Part shown: positions 8,253 through 17,507 of the stretch, one piece after another
How positions within the stretch are numbered: the stretch's first letter is position 1
Layout: every line of letters starts with the position of its first letter
From: Leptolyngbyaceae cyanobacterium JSC-12
Lineage (GTDB): Bacteria > Cyanobacteriota > Cyanobacteriia > Leptolyngbyales > Leptolyngbyaceae
DNA: 64,000 bases
Direction: 5' to 3'
Assembly: GCA_000309945.1 (NCBI GenBank)
Contig: CM001633.1
Span: 4,103,912 to 4,167,911, forward strand
Notes under the pieces: model-generated
Told to the model about the DNA's origin: nothing
Seen by the model: the letters and a program-made list of their open reading frames with translations, nothing else
Database searches by the model: none
Made by a program: the position numbers and the translations under genes

Positions 8253-8938
8253 CGGCTATTTTTGACGTTTGTAGTGATGGCTTTAGCCATCTCCACCCTG
8301 ATTGAATTTGGAAAAAGCGGGTTGAAGCGGTGAAAGCGATCGCTACGACCCATCCACCATTTCACTGCGCTGGCATAAATCCCACGATGACCGCCGAACA
8401 ATGACTGTCCCATACCAGGATCCGCAAATTTGAGAATTGTTATAGTTTGGTTGTTAGATTTTTCAAATCAAGTGGGTAAGATTTCTGCATCCTGTCGTGT
8501 TATCCCTGGAACAATCTAAAATCTCCTATTCAAGGCGCGATCGCCTTGTTACTCAGAACACCTACCCTTACTTACCCTGATCCGTACTTACCCTGAATGT
8601 CTAAAGCCCTGCCCAGGCTGATGTCAGTAAAATCTTCTCCGCTATATTCCAGAAGCTAGAATTTGAGAGCGATACCATGAACACGTATCTTTCCCGTTGA
8701 TGACGAACTCAGGCACTTGTTACCACATACATAAACCAGTCTCCCCGGGTATCGATCTGGAAAAAAACTCAATTCTTTATAAAGTCGTTCATAATGCACC
8801 TATTCATCAGGTCCCCCTGCTTATGAACCCGATTTTCATTCCCCATCATTGATTCCATCTTCTTAATCTCCTTTTCCCCCTCTAACTTTTCCCCCTCCCC
8901 ATTCTCAATTCCAACCCTTCTACCTCCTGAAAACAGCC
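8253..8938. other. Gene-free stretch upstream of hpsA
   Basis: About 690 bp without a convincing gene. It holds the dispersed hairpin at 8276-8291, an inverted repeat CAAGGC-GCGATC-GCCTTG (8531-8548) built on a HIP1 core, and two copies of ACTTACCCTGA near 8570-8596. The last 130 bp before hpsA are pyrimidine-rich (TTTTCCCCCTC-type). It presumably contains the hps promoter, but I could not identify -35/-10 boxes with confidence. Confidence 0.5.
8276..8291. repeat. Short dispersed hairpin element, copy A
   Basis: GATGGC-TTTA-GCCATC preceded by GTTTGTAGT. A second element with the same 5' flank and loop but a different, still perfectly paired stem is at 38020-38035, so the hairpin rather than the primary sequence seems to be conserved. 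The function is unknown. Confidence 0.7.
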
Positions 8939-11900
8939 ATGTCAAATCGCAAGCTAGCCAAAGCCATCCAGCGGCTCTTTAAGCAAATCTGGAAGCTATA
9001 CCGCAGCCTGTCAAAGGCATTTGTTACCTGGCTGTTAAGAGCCGCCCTTCTTCCCAATCGCCGTCGAGCAGCCGCTGGATTTGTCCTCCCCACCACTGTA
9101 TTTCTCATCCTGGTAGTGACCCTCACTGCAGGTGCCCTCAGCTACCGCGCCTTCAACAACAGTACCCGCGTCACTGCCAACGTGCAGAGCAAGGAAATAT
9201 ATAACGCGGCAACGCCTGCAATTGATCGCGCCCGTACCAAAATTGAATCACTCTTCGCTGATCCGCGCTATCCCGGTGGGGTACCGTCGGAAGGGTTTCT
9301 CACCTCCATGATGCTGAATGACAATCGGGAGATTAAGGGAACCAGAGCAACCATTCGACCAGGAATTGATGGAACCACCCAACCGGACGACCCTTACACA
9401 TTGCTGGATGAAGTCCGAGTTGATGTGAATGGTGACGGGCAATTAGACAATGCCTGGATTTATCACGACAATCAAAGCCGCTCCAGCATCATTTACTCTG
9501 TGACATTCTCAACCCCTCCAGATACTTCCACACTGGCAGGCTGGCAGCGGTTGTTGCAAATGAATGAGCAGGAAAAAGCCAACGGAGCCGATGAGCCGCT
9601 TGCTGGTCCCTTTGTGCGAACAGGTCCTTTAGAAAGCCAATCAGCCGTTGCCTGTCGCGTATCTGATGGTAGCCCAGTTGAACAAGGGTGGTATAAAGAC
9701 AAAAATTCTACTGCTCTATTGCGAAAGCGTTTCCAGGTCGATGCTTTTGTCGTCAAGGATGATTCTGTTGCAGCCGGAAGGCCTCCCAGCATTACAACGC
9801 TGGAATTTTCTCAAGACCGTCTGCTTGACCGCGGGAACAAGTGGGGAGCCTGGTTTCGTAATGATTTAGAAATTTACCCCGCTCCGCCCTTTAACTGGAA
9901 CGGAGCCATGCATACAGAAGGAAGTTTACTTCTGGGTGGTGCAAGCGATAGGTTTAGTGCCTACCTGATCAGTTCTCCTAACTCGTGTCTATTTTTGCCC
10001 GAAACAAACTCAGAGATTGAGGTAAGACGAAAAGGCACCGAGTTCACTGGAGTAATTGCAGCCGCAGAAAACCGCAGCAACTCAATCTCAGGCTCTCAGT
10101 TTCGGGTTCATACTTACAACGGTAATCAACCATATGAGGAAATTTTTAATTCAGCAAACCACTGGTTCACAGGCAATAAAAACCCGATTGATTTTTCGCT
10201 CGATCCAACAGTTGTTTTGACCCAGGATGGTTATCGAGCGCGGGGCGGCGACCCAACTAACTTTGATGCAGCGATATCAGAGGCTCAAGTTCAAGCAAGT
10301 GTTTTTACATCGGGTAAGCGCTTCAGGAACGACAACGAAGGCACTCGTCCTTATATTGATGACACCTATCGTGCAGATAATCGCTACGGTCCAAAACCTG
10401 TCTACACAGCAGGGATATCAGCACCCAGTGACAAATTGGGTGAACTCATTCCCAGTACTGACCCTAACTTCAATGCACTAACCCGTGAAGCTCCTGCCGG
10501 TTCAGATACGGCAACTGTAGGATTAGATGGTTATTGGGAACGTCGCTCGATTGTTGAAGGGTTGCGGATTCTTGTTGGTCAACGCCTGGAATTGGGGAAC
10601 CCGGCTGGCTGGGTCACACCCAAGAACCGACCAGATAGCCGACCTCCTGCAAACTATCTCCTACAAACTGGTCCCTATCTGGAGGGTGGGGATACGGGCA
10701 GTCAGGCGAACAACCAATCCGATGATCAGGTTGAAGATATCAGAGCTGAAGACTACACAAATGCAACCACGATCGCCAACGCAGACATTAAAAACAGCGA
10801 CATCGAAGGCGATCCGCTTTATCCGCCTTACCGCTTCAACGATACCACCCGTGCTCACGAAGAACGGCAGCGGCGGGCATTGCGAGATAATCTGGCGGCT
10901 GTTCAGGCAACCGCGATTTATCACCATTCCGTCAACGGTGGCACCTATCCCGTAGCCTGTCTTGCCTCCACGGCTCACCCTGGTACACCCTTTACGCTTC
11001 AACAATCCACCAACTTCTTGCCCAACCCCAACTTACCTAATTCAACTGCTCCCTGGGTTGACTTCTTCTACGGCAAAGGCACCAACGGTTGGGAATTTTC
11101 TCCTCCTGCTGCCACCGAGGCAGAGTTTGCAGACAAGATTGCCGCAGGGCAGCCATTAGGGAACGCCCTCCGCAACTTGGCAAACTTCTCGGGCGACCCC
11201 AATGGAGCCTTTCCGTTCACCCCAGCCGATATCACTGCTGCTACCACCGCGTCAAGAGCATTGCCCGATCCGACCCTGACCATGTGGGGCAATTTCTCTA
11301 ACCTGCGGAGAACACTGGCTCAACTGGATGCAGGGACAAGTTACAGCAACCTCAGCCCAGCTGATAAAACCTACCTGCATACAGCCGCCTGCACCCTGGG
11401 AATGTTGGCATACAACATCAACCAGGTGCAACAATTCAACCCCTCTACTACTGATGAAAACCTGATGGGGGATTTGGCAGCAGATATTTTTGCTTTGATG
11501 GATGGAAATGTTGACAACGGGGAAGTTCTGCCGAAAGCACAGCTAAGTACCTACGATTACAACTCAGGTGCTCCCGATTATGACCCAGTTGAAAGTCCGA
11601 AGAAGTACAATCCTCGCGATTACGACAATGCAACACCAGCAATGTTCTTGTCAGCGTTGAAGCGAAGATACGAAGATATCGTTTTTGGTGTCCCAGTACA
11701 AAGCGATCCAACAGCTTCCCAACGGTATCAGCTTGCTCTGCTAATTCATGAGCATTTTCAAATTCGGCGCGATCGCACGTTCGGATTCCGCCCCTCTCCT
11801 GCCTCAAATACCTGGAACTACAATCCCTTTGTGGTTCAACTTGGTTCATCGATTGCTAAGGCTCCTGATGCTAAACCAAACCCAGATGAAACAGGCGCTC

Positions 11901-14176
11901 AGGTAACGCTGTGGTCATCTGCTTGCAACCCAAACATTTTTAACGTACCAGGTGCAACTGCATCCAGCGGGAGTGATTCTACTGCTGTCAACACATTTAT
12001 CACAAGTCAAGTAAATTTAAATCGTTTGGCATTGTCTAGACTTTGCGGTGCGGTTATTCCTCCAGGTGGCGTTCATGATGGAGTTGGCGATGGGTATTTT
12101 CCTGCTCGTGACAACAACTTTGCTACTCCTCCCACCCTCTACACTCCAGAACCAGAGCTTCCCTATTATCAATCCGCCTCACCCAATACCCAGTTCACCA
12201 GCACAACTCTGGATGCTTCCCCGGCCAATTTACGTGCTCAGGTGGCACCAGAATTCCCCTCATTGTATTACCTGTTTCCAGAATTTAATCATGACCACGA
12301 TGGAGATAACTCTCCCATAGATCACCGTCAGCCTGGAAATGCTGATCTATACACTGGTTTGAATGTTGCTTTTCAACCATGGCGAGAGCCGTACATCACC
12401 AACCCAGCTGTTCCAGCTGCGAACACAACAGCAGGAGCCTATCAGGTTGTTAATAGTGGAACAGTAGCAGGTAGCGAAGTTGCGGACTATGCAGCACCAG
12501 TAGCAATTCCAGCAACCACTGGCTCCAGTACTCCTCGGCTTAGCGCTTTCAATTACATTGCCTTTTCTCCTTTTTCAACGGGCACAACTCCCGTTTCCGA
12601 TTTCGTAGTTGATTTGGAGGTTACCCCAAAGGCGCTAGGTTCATGGGCACTTCCCACCACTGCTGGAGCTTTGCCCGCTGTTAACCAAATACGCACCGCG
12701 AGCGGCAATGTGGCAGTTCCCTTCTTGGATAAGGTCTTATTCAACGGACGGGAAATGCAACCCAGCCGGGTGTTAGATATTGACCTTGATATGCTGCGGA
12801 GAAACTCGCCTGCTGCTGGAGATGCCTGGTTACCAGAAAGTGGAATTGTTTATGCTTTCCGAGAAGATGCAGTGCGAGAAGATGCAATTCTTCGCCCTGC
12901 CAGAACTCTACAACAAACCGATGCCAGAACCCCTGGGGCTGAGGCCGACCCGCCGCTGCAAAATGGAGCGTCTGTTAAAGCGGTGGATTATGTTCCTGAT
13001 CCTGATCGCCGGGTGCACGGCTTCCGACTCCGCAATGGCGAACGGCTGAAACGCATTGCGGGCGGCATCCCCGATAACCGAAACATTCGCGGCTTGTCCT
13101 TCTTCACTGATGACTTGGCTTACATCATGGGTGACTTTAACAAGCACCAAACCGATGGAGGCACTGAGCTGCAAGAGTTTGCAGAAACACTGGACGGCAT
13201 TTACACCTACGATCAGTTTTATGGTCGTACTACTCGCGACACCAATTTTGCCAAAGCATCCACCGATGAATGGCGACCTTCTGAAGTGCTAGCTGATGCG
13301 ATTTACGTACTCTCTAACAATTTTTGCGACGGCAGTTTAGAAGACGTTTTTGCAACGGCTGGTAATGGTGGCATAGGTGCCAGAGACAATGTAAGAGTGA
13401 GTGCTTGTGGAGGTAACGTCGCAACTTCTTACCTGAACCAGAACCGACCTGCTGTAGCTTTGCAAACTGGCTGGCAATGGGTGCGTGAGCTACCGGATGA
13501 TCGCAACTCCCCAGTCAAAATTTCCCGCAACGGTAACCCGTTAATGAAACCCCCCGTAACAGGACAAGCAACCCAGTATCCTGGTGAGTATGCGGGTGTA
13601 TATAACAATGGGGCAACTGTAGAGACGGGTGGATTTTACAATTCCTGGGGTGGGACCACGGCTTCTCCGGGGGTTCCCAGCAGTGGGCAACAGTCTAGAG
13701 CCATCAATAATGCTCAACAGACTACCGTGAATACCATCATGATTAGCGGCATCACTCCCAGTCGCCAGAACCAGGCATACGGAGGATTGCAAAACTTCCC
13801 TCGCTTCCTGGAGTGGTGGGAAGGTGTTCCATTAAAGTTTTCTGGCTCTTTCATTCAGTTAAATTTCAGCAACTACGGCACAGCTCCCTTTGACTTGGAT
13901 GCGTGGGAGCCAGGCGCAACTCCCAATGGTTCTGAGGTTTTGGACTATTTCGGCTTTGCCCCTCAACGGGTTTGGGGGTATGATGTCGGTCTGCAAATTG
14001 CCCCGGCAGGGCCTGCAGCAAACCGCTTTGTGCAACTCAGCAGTACCCGCAACGAGTTTTACAATGAGCCTCCTGCTAACGATTTCTATATGCAAAATCT
14101 GTGTCGTTCTTTGAGAACAAATTCGGCAAGTGCACCTGGTGGTGTTAACCTGAATGCCTTAACCTGTCCAACTTAA
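8939..14176 (+). CDS. hpsA: Hormogonium polysaccharide protein HpsA
   Basis: 1745 residues. HpsA is required in Nostoc punctiforme for surface polysaccharide linked to gliding of hormogonia; its biochemical role is not known. A basic cytoplasmic leader ends in RRRAAAG-FVLPTTVFLILVVTLTAGAL (Gly47/Phe48), a prepilin-like hydrophobic segment whose fifth residue is Thr52 instead of the usual Glu. This also occurs in the type II secretion tip protein GspK. The rest is a very large extracytoplasmic region starting SYRAFNNSTRVTANVQSKEIYNAATPAIDRARTKIE, with Asp/Asn-rich stretches such as NHDHDGDNSP that could bind calcium. Three pseudopilin genes follow on the same strand. The assignment rests on the N-terminal signature, size and context. 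Confidence 0.88.
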   Translation: MSNRKLAKAIQRLFKQIWKLYRSLSKAFVTWLLRAALLPNRRRAAAGFVLPTTVFLILVVTLTAGALSYRAFNNSTRVTANVQSKEIYNAATPAIDRARTKIESLFADPRYPGGVPSEGFLTSMMLNDNREIKGTRATIRPGIDGTTQPDDPYTLLDEVRVDVNGDGQLDNAWIYHDNQSRSSIIYSVTFSTPPDTSTLAGWQRLLQMNEQEKANGADEPLAGPFVRTGPLESQSAVACRVSDGSPVEQGWYKDKNSTALLRKRFQVDAFVVKDDSVAAGRPPSITTLEFSQDRLLDRGNKWGAWFRNDLEIYPAPPFNWNGAMHTEGSLLLGGASDRFSAYLISSPNSCLFLPETNSEIEVRRKGTEFTGVIAAAENRSNSISGSQFRVHTYNGNQPYEEIFNSANHWFTGNKNPIDFSLDPTVVLTQDGYRARGGDPTNFDAAISEAQVQASVFTSGKRFRNDNEGTRPYIDDTYRADNRYGPKPVYTAGISAPSDKLGELIPSTDPNFNALTREAPAGSDTATVGLDGYWERRSIVEGLRILVGQRLELGNPAGWVTPKNRPDSRPPANYLLQTGPYLEGGDTGSQANNQSDDQVEDIRAEDYTNATTIANADIKNSDIEGDPLYPPYRFNDTTRAHEERQRRALRDNLAAVQATAIYHHSVNGGTYPVACLASTAHPGTPFTLQQSTNFLPNPNLPNSTAPWVDFFYGKGTNGWEFSPPAATEAEFADKIAAGQPLGNALRNLANFSGDPNGAFPFTPADITAATTASRALPDPTLTMWGNFSNLRRTLAQLDAGTSYSNLSPADKTYLHTAACTLGMLAYNINQVQQFNPSTTDENLMGDLAADIFALMDGNVDNGEVLPKAQLSTYDYNSGAPDYDPVESPKKYNPRDYDNATPAMFLSALKRRYEDIVFGVPVQSDPTASQRYQLALLIHEHFQIRRDRTFGFRPSPASNTWNYNPFVVQLGSSIAKAPDAKPNPDETGAQVTLWSSACNPNIFNVPGATASSGSDSTAVNTFITSQVNLNRLALSRLCGAVIPPGGVHDGVGDGYFPARDNNFATPPTLYTPEPELPYYQSASPNTQFTSTTLDASPANLRAQVAPEFPSLYYLFPEFNHDHDGDNSPIDHRQPGNADLYTGLNVAFQPWREPYITNPAVPAANTTAGAYQVVNSGTVAGSEVADYAAPVAIPATTGSSTPRLSAFNYIAFSPFSTGTTPVSDFVVDLEVTPKALGSWALPTTAGALPAVNQIRTASGNVAVPFLDKVLFNGREMQPSRVLDIDLDMLRRNSPAAGDAWLPESGIVYAFREDAVREDAILRPARTLQQTDARTPGAEADPPLQNGASVKAVDYVPDPDRRVHGFRLRNGERLKRIAGGIPDNRNIRGLSFFTDDLAYIMGDFNKHQTDGGTELQEFAETLDGIYTYDQFYGRTTRDTNFAKASTDEWRPSEVLADAIYVLSNNFCDGSLEDVFATAGNGGIGARDNVRVSACGGNVATSYLNQNRPAVALQTGWQWVRELPDDRNSPVKISRNGNPLMKPPVTGQATQYPGEYAGVYNNGATVETGGFYNSWGGTTASPGVPSSGQQSRAINNAQQTTVNTIMISGITPSRQNQAYGGLQNFPRFLEWWEGVPLKFSGSFIQLNFSNYGTAPFDLDAWEPGATPNGSEVLDYFGFAPQRVWGYDVGLQIAPAGPAANRFVQLSSTRNEFYNEPPANDFYMQNLCRSLRTNSASAPGGVNLNALTCPT

Positions 14177-14188
14177 TTTGGGAGGGAT

Positions 14189-14206
14189 GGTAAAAATTGC
14201 TTTACC
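14189..14206 (+). other. Intercistronic hairpin between hpsA and hpsB
   Basis: GGTAAA-AATTGC-TTTACC within GGAGGGAT...ACCCCTTCC, 12 bases after the hpsA stop. No T-run follows, so it is more likely an mRNA processing or stability element that sets hpsA and hpsB levels apart than a full terminator. Confidence 0.45.
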
Positions 14207-14286
14207 ACCCCTTCCTGGTCTACCCCTGAGTTCTAGTTGATTGATTTAGGTCTTTACAAGCTCATCTTCCTGATTGGGAAAAAACT

Positions 14287-15105
14287 ATGTCAGCCCGTCG
14301 CCTACCTCCTCCAGTTGTTCCTTTGGTTACAAAGTGGCTCTTAGTTGCTTCTAAATCGTCGCAGCCATCTCGTGTTGCTGGTTCCTCAGAGGCAGGGCTA
14401 TCTCTGATTGAGTGTTTGGTGGCAATTTTGGTGATTGCAGTGACAGTTGTGGCAATTACACCGCCTGTTTTCCTGGCAACTGCCAGCCGGATTCAGGCGC
14501 GTCGAGCAGACCAGGCAAACCAAATTGCTCAGGCAGAGGTGGATCGGATTCGCGGCATTGTGGAGCGAGGTGCCTATGTTGAAGCTGCATTGCCTCCCAT
14601 TGGCAATGCGACAAGCGTTAAAGATACAACTGCGGCAACCAGTGTGAATACCACCCTGCTTCTCTCTCCTGGAACTTGCACGGTTGGGAGGTATCCTCCA
14701 GTCCTTGCCAGTCCGCCTCCTGCAACTAGCCCTCTTGGCTCGAATCAATTGATTCCAGTGGATATAGATGGCGATTGTCAGGCAGAGTACGCGATGCAAG
14801 TTTTTCGGACTCAGGGGTGTGTGCCTGCCAATAAGCCAGCCGATACTCCTCCTTATTCGTTCTCGGTTGGAGTACGGGTATATTCCTATAATCCGCAAGA
14901 TGGGGCAACAGTTCCGACATTAGGAACCGAGCGCGCTAACTTGGCGATGACAACTGGACGACGAGATAAAGGGACTGAATTTCGAAGACCTTTGCAAGTT
15001 GTGTACTCCCGAGCTAGCCGCAACACGAATGCAGATTCTTTCCAGTGTGTGGCGCGTGATCAATCTCCTCCGGCTCCTACGCCCTCCCCTTCTCCGTCTC
15101 CTTAA
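14287..15105 (+). CDS. hpsB: Pseudopilin HpsB (GspI-like)
   Basis: 272 residues. The type III signal is SEAG-LSLIECLVAILVIAVTVVAI with Gly37 before the cleavage point and Glu42 at mature position 5. It is followed by the usual N-terminal helix (RRADQANQIAQAEVDRIR). The C-terminus is a Pro/Ser tail (APTPSPSPSP). It is a minor pseudopilin, processed by prepilin peptidase and inserted in the inner membrane; the type II secretion counterpart would be GspI. It lies 110 bp after hpsA and 53 bp before hpsC, so it is in the same operon. The leader is unusually long (37 residues), so a downstream start cannot be excluded, although the ATG is at a natural position. Confidence 0.85.
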   Translation: MSARRLPPPVVPLVTKWLLVASKSSQPSRVAGSSEAGLSLIECLVAILVIAVTVVAITPPVFLATASRIQARRADQANQIAQAEVDRIRGIVERGAYVEAALPPIGNATSVKDTTAATSVNTTLLLSPGTCTVGRYPPVLASPPPATSPLGSNQLIPVDIDGDCQAEYAMQVFRTQGCVPANKPADTPPYSFSVGVRVYSYNPQDGATVPTLGTERANLAMTTGRRDKGTEFRRPLQVVYSRASRNTNADSFQCVARDQSPPAPTPSPSPSP

Positions 15106-15158
15106 CTGAATCATTCATCTCAATCCAGCTTGCTAATCTACTTCGCCTTTAACTCCTT

Positions 15159-16268
15159 ATGGCTAGAATGCTCACTGCCAAACGCTTAAAACGTCTCTGG
15201 TTCAATCTCAAACGAGGTCGAAGCAAAGGCTTCACGCTGACTGAGTTGTTAGTCTCAATGATTGTCGGGGCGCTGATTACTTTTCTCCTATTGGCGCTTG
15301 TTGTGGAGTTGACTCAAACTAATCAACAAGATGCGGCTCGGAGTCAGGTGCAGCAGGATATGCAAGCTGCTATGGATTACATGGTGCAAGACTTACGAGA
15401 AGCTGTTTTTGTCTATAACGGTGAATGCTTGGAGGGGAATGATACTCCCAGTAGCCAGGCGGAGAGCGCCAGCAGGTGTCCGGGGGTTCGCAATCATATT
15501 CCAGCTAGTGTGGGACAAGATGCAACAAATAAAACACCAGTATTGGCATTTTGGCGAACAAAACCTCTGCCACAGTCGATTCAAGCTGCTTGTAATGCAG
15601 GTGCAGGGAGTTTGGCAGATGCGGATTTAAGCACTAATCCATTGGTATTAAACGAAGTCCCCTGTGTGCCTGGGAATATGTATGCGCTGGTGGTATATGC
15701 CCTGGATAAATCAAATCCTAACGGTATCTGGAAAGGGAAAGCTCGTCTAATCCGATATGAATTGAGTCAGTATCCAGATAATCCTACTGGTGTAGCGGAC
15801 CGCACGCCTGGGTTTGTAAATCCTTTGAGCGACCCGACGTATACTTTTCAGCAGTGGCCCTATGGCAGGGTAAACAATGCGTTTGGCAATCGGCAGACGG
15901 TTCTTCCAACCAATCCGGCGTTTACGGTTGTGGACTTTGTTGATGACGGAGTAGCAGTTACTCCCTCATGTGAGGAATTTGCCCCTTTCACCAAGGGAAA
16001 CCCTGCCAATGACAAAGATCAAGCAGCGATCGAAAATGCTTTGAGTCCTAAAAATCGCCCTCCTCGTGGTTTTTATGCTTGTGTGCGTAATGGTGGTTTG
16101 GGAGACGCAACTGGAGGTGGACAGAACCAGGATGTGTTGTTAACTTTAGTCGGTAATGTTACCGGACAGGGTGGCTTCTCGGATCGAAACGGCAATAAGA
16201 ATCGTTTGTCTCCTTTACAAACGCGAGTCTTGATTCGGGGCGTAATTAGGAAGGTTGATCAATCCTGA
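15159..16268 (+). CDS. hpsC: Pseudopilin HpsC (GspJ-like)
   Basis: 369 residues. The prepilin signal is SKG-FTLTELLVSMIVGALITFLLLALV (Gly24, Glu29 at mature position 5). The helix QQDAARSQVQQDMQAAMDYMVQDLREAVF is typical of the PilW/GspJ group. The extracellular part is larger than in ordinary GspJ. As a minor pseudopilin it would cooperate with HpsB and the next protein. The gene is 53 bp after hpsB and 35 bp before the GspH-like gene. A second in-frame ATG three codons in is also possible as the start. Confidence 0.86.
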   Translation: MARMLTAKRLKRLWFNLKRGRSKGFTLTELLVSMIVGALITFLLLALVVELTQTNQQDAARSQVQQDMQAAMDYMVQDLREAVFVYNGECLEGNDTPSSQAESASRCPGVRNHIPASVGQDATNKTPVLAFWRTKPLPQSIQAACNAGAGSLADADLSTNPLVLNEVPCVPGNMYALVVYALDKSNPNGIWKGKARLIRYELSQYPDNPTGVADRTPGFVNPLSDPTYTFQQWPYGRVNNAFGNRQTVLPTNPAFTVVDFVDDGVAVTPSCEEFAPFTKGNPANDKDQAAIENALSPKNRPPRGFYACVRNGGLGDATGGGQNQDVLLTLVGNVTGQGGFSDRNGNKNRLSPLQTRVLIRGVIRKVDQS

Positions 16269-16303
16269 GTTTTAGCTGGAACTGTTCATTGGGAGGCAGA
16301 ACG

Positions 16304-16921
16304 ATGAAATTGGGAATTCCTGAACTTCGGCGCAAACGAGCGATCGCAGGGTTTACCTTGCTAGAAACGCTAGTCGTGATTGTGATTATTGCAATTTTGT
16401 TTGCGATCGCGGCTCCCAGTTGGGATGCGTTGATGAATCGTCAGCGTGTCAACGTGATTCGAGATCAGGCACTTCAGATTGTTCGCAAAGCGCAAAACGA
16501 CGCTCGGACAACGCGTGTTCCTAAAGTTGTTATTTTCGATCCAACTGCAACAGTTCCCAGAGCTGCAATTTTGAGCGTTGAACGGAACAACCTTGGTCAA
16601 ACGGTGAATAATATCAACCCGGCTAACATCACGAATTGGCAGACCTTAGGCAATGGTGATATCAAGGAGGGGTTTGTAGAATTCTCAACAACACCAGCGA
16701 ATGGTCAACTCGTTTTTAACAGCAGTGGTTTTGTAGATTCGCTCTCCCTCAACCAGGTTGATCCAAACCTAGGAAGAAACCCTGAAACTGCAACTTCTCG
16801 TGTGTTTGCCTTCAAAGTTAAACAGCGAAATACGAGTGATGCAACGTATCGCTGTGTGATTGTGAAAACGATTTTGGGTGCGGTTGATGTTGCTGAGGGC
16901 GATCGCTGTGCGGGGGTCTAG
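16304..16921 (+). CDS. GspH/FimT-like pseudopilin of the hps cluster
   Basis: 205 residues starting at the ATG that has GGGAGG upstream. The prepilin signal is AIAG-FTLLETLVVIVIIAILFAIAAPSW with Glu at mature position 5. The segment NVIRDQALQIVRKAQNDARTTRVP is typical of the GspH/FimT group, which includes minor pilins at the pilus tip. It is the last of four genes in line after hpsA. Position suggests hpsD, but I recognise it as a GspH-like pseudopilin rather than as a proven HpsD orthologue. Confidence 0.82.
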   Translation: MKLGIPELRRKRAIAGFTLLETLVVIVIIAILFAIAAPSWDALMNRQRVNVIRDQALQIVRKAQNDARTTRVPKVVIFDPTATVPRAAILSVERNNLGQTVNNINPANITNWQTLGNGDIKEGFVEFSTTPANGQLVFNSSGFVDSLSLNQVDPNLGRNPETATSRVFAFKVKQRNTSDATYRCVIVKTILGAVDVAEGDRCAGV

Positions 16922-17093
16922 ATTCTGAATTAATTGGTTGCAAAGGAGAAAAAAGATGGGTAGGCAAGCTTGATGGTTATTGGGAGGATGGATGAGGGCG
17001 AGGCGAAACCCGTGTGGATGTTGGGGTTTATTTTCAACCTCACCTATGCTGTTTCTAACTCGATGACGTCCACCTACTTGTATCAGAAAGACC

Positions 17094-17429
17094 ATGAAGT
17101 TTGTGTCCCTTTCGGAATTAGCAACTGAGTGTGTTTCTCATAATCCAGCCATTCAGAAAAAAGTGATGCTGCGCTCAGGTGACTTACCTCACCTGACTAA
17201 TTTTTCGCAAGCTTGGCTGGCTCCTGGGCAAATAGCCGCTGGGCACCAACATACGGATATGTATGAGGTGTTTTTTGTGGAAGCAGGCGAAGGGATTATC
17301 AAGATTGATGAGACTATGTATCAACTGCACCCTGGTGTTTGTGTGGCGGTTGAACCAGGAGAACGACACGAGGTGAGCAATACTGGAACTGAAGAATTGG
17401 TGCTAACTTATTTTGGTGTTTTGGCATGA
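17094..17429 (+). CDS. Cupin domain protein
   Basis: 111 residues forming one small beta-barrel cupin. The metal-binding motif 1 is GHQHTDMYEVFFVEAGEG (His, His, Glu spaced as usual) and motif 2 is LHPGVCVAVEPGERHEVSN. Single-domain cupins bind a metal and range from isomerases and dioxygenases to sensors; the substrate cannot be told from sequence. It faces cysE tail-to-tail, with an imperfect AAGGGG/CCCCTT hairpin between them. Confidence 0.85.
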   Translation: MKFVSLSELATECVSHNPAIQKKVMLRSGDLPHLTNFSQAWLAPGQIAAGHQHTDMYEVFFVEAGEGIIKIDETMYQLHPGVCVAVEPGERHEVSNTGTEELVLTYFGVLA

Positions 17430-17458
17430 AAAGGGGATAGATTCTACACCTACCCCTT
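17429..17458 (-). terminator. Possible terminator between the cupin gene and cysE
   Basis: AAGGGG and CCCCTT arms enclose an AT-rich loop in the gap between two convergent genes. On the minus strand the right arm runs into CCCCTTTTC, a short T-run, which fits the end of cysE better than the end of the cupin gene. Confidence 0.4.
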
Positions 17459-17507
17459 GCAATCAAGATTTGGATGTTGTTTGAGTGTTGTTTAGATGCC
17501 GGGTTGT

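Noticed and set aside
8213-8413. 66-codon minus-strand ORF (MGQSLFGGHRGIYASAVKWW...)
   Set aside because: No ribosome-binding site. It runs through the dispersed hairpin and repeat copy 2 and matches no family known to me.
16955-16972. Mini-ORF MGRQA after AAGGAG between the hps cluster and the cupin gene
   Set aside because: Only five codons. The following 120 bp contain no recognisable continuation in any frame.
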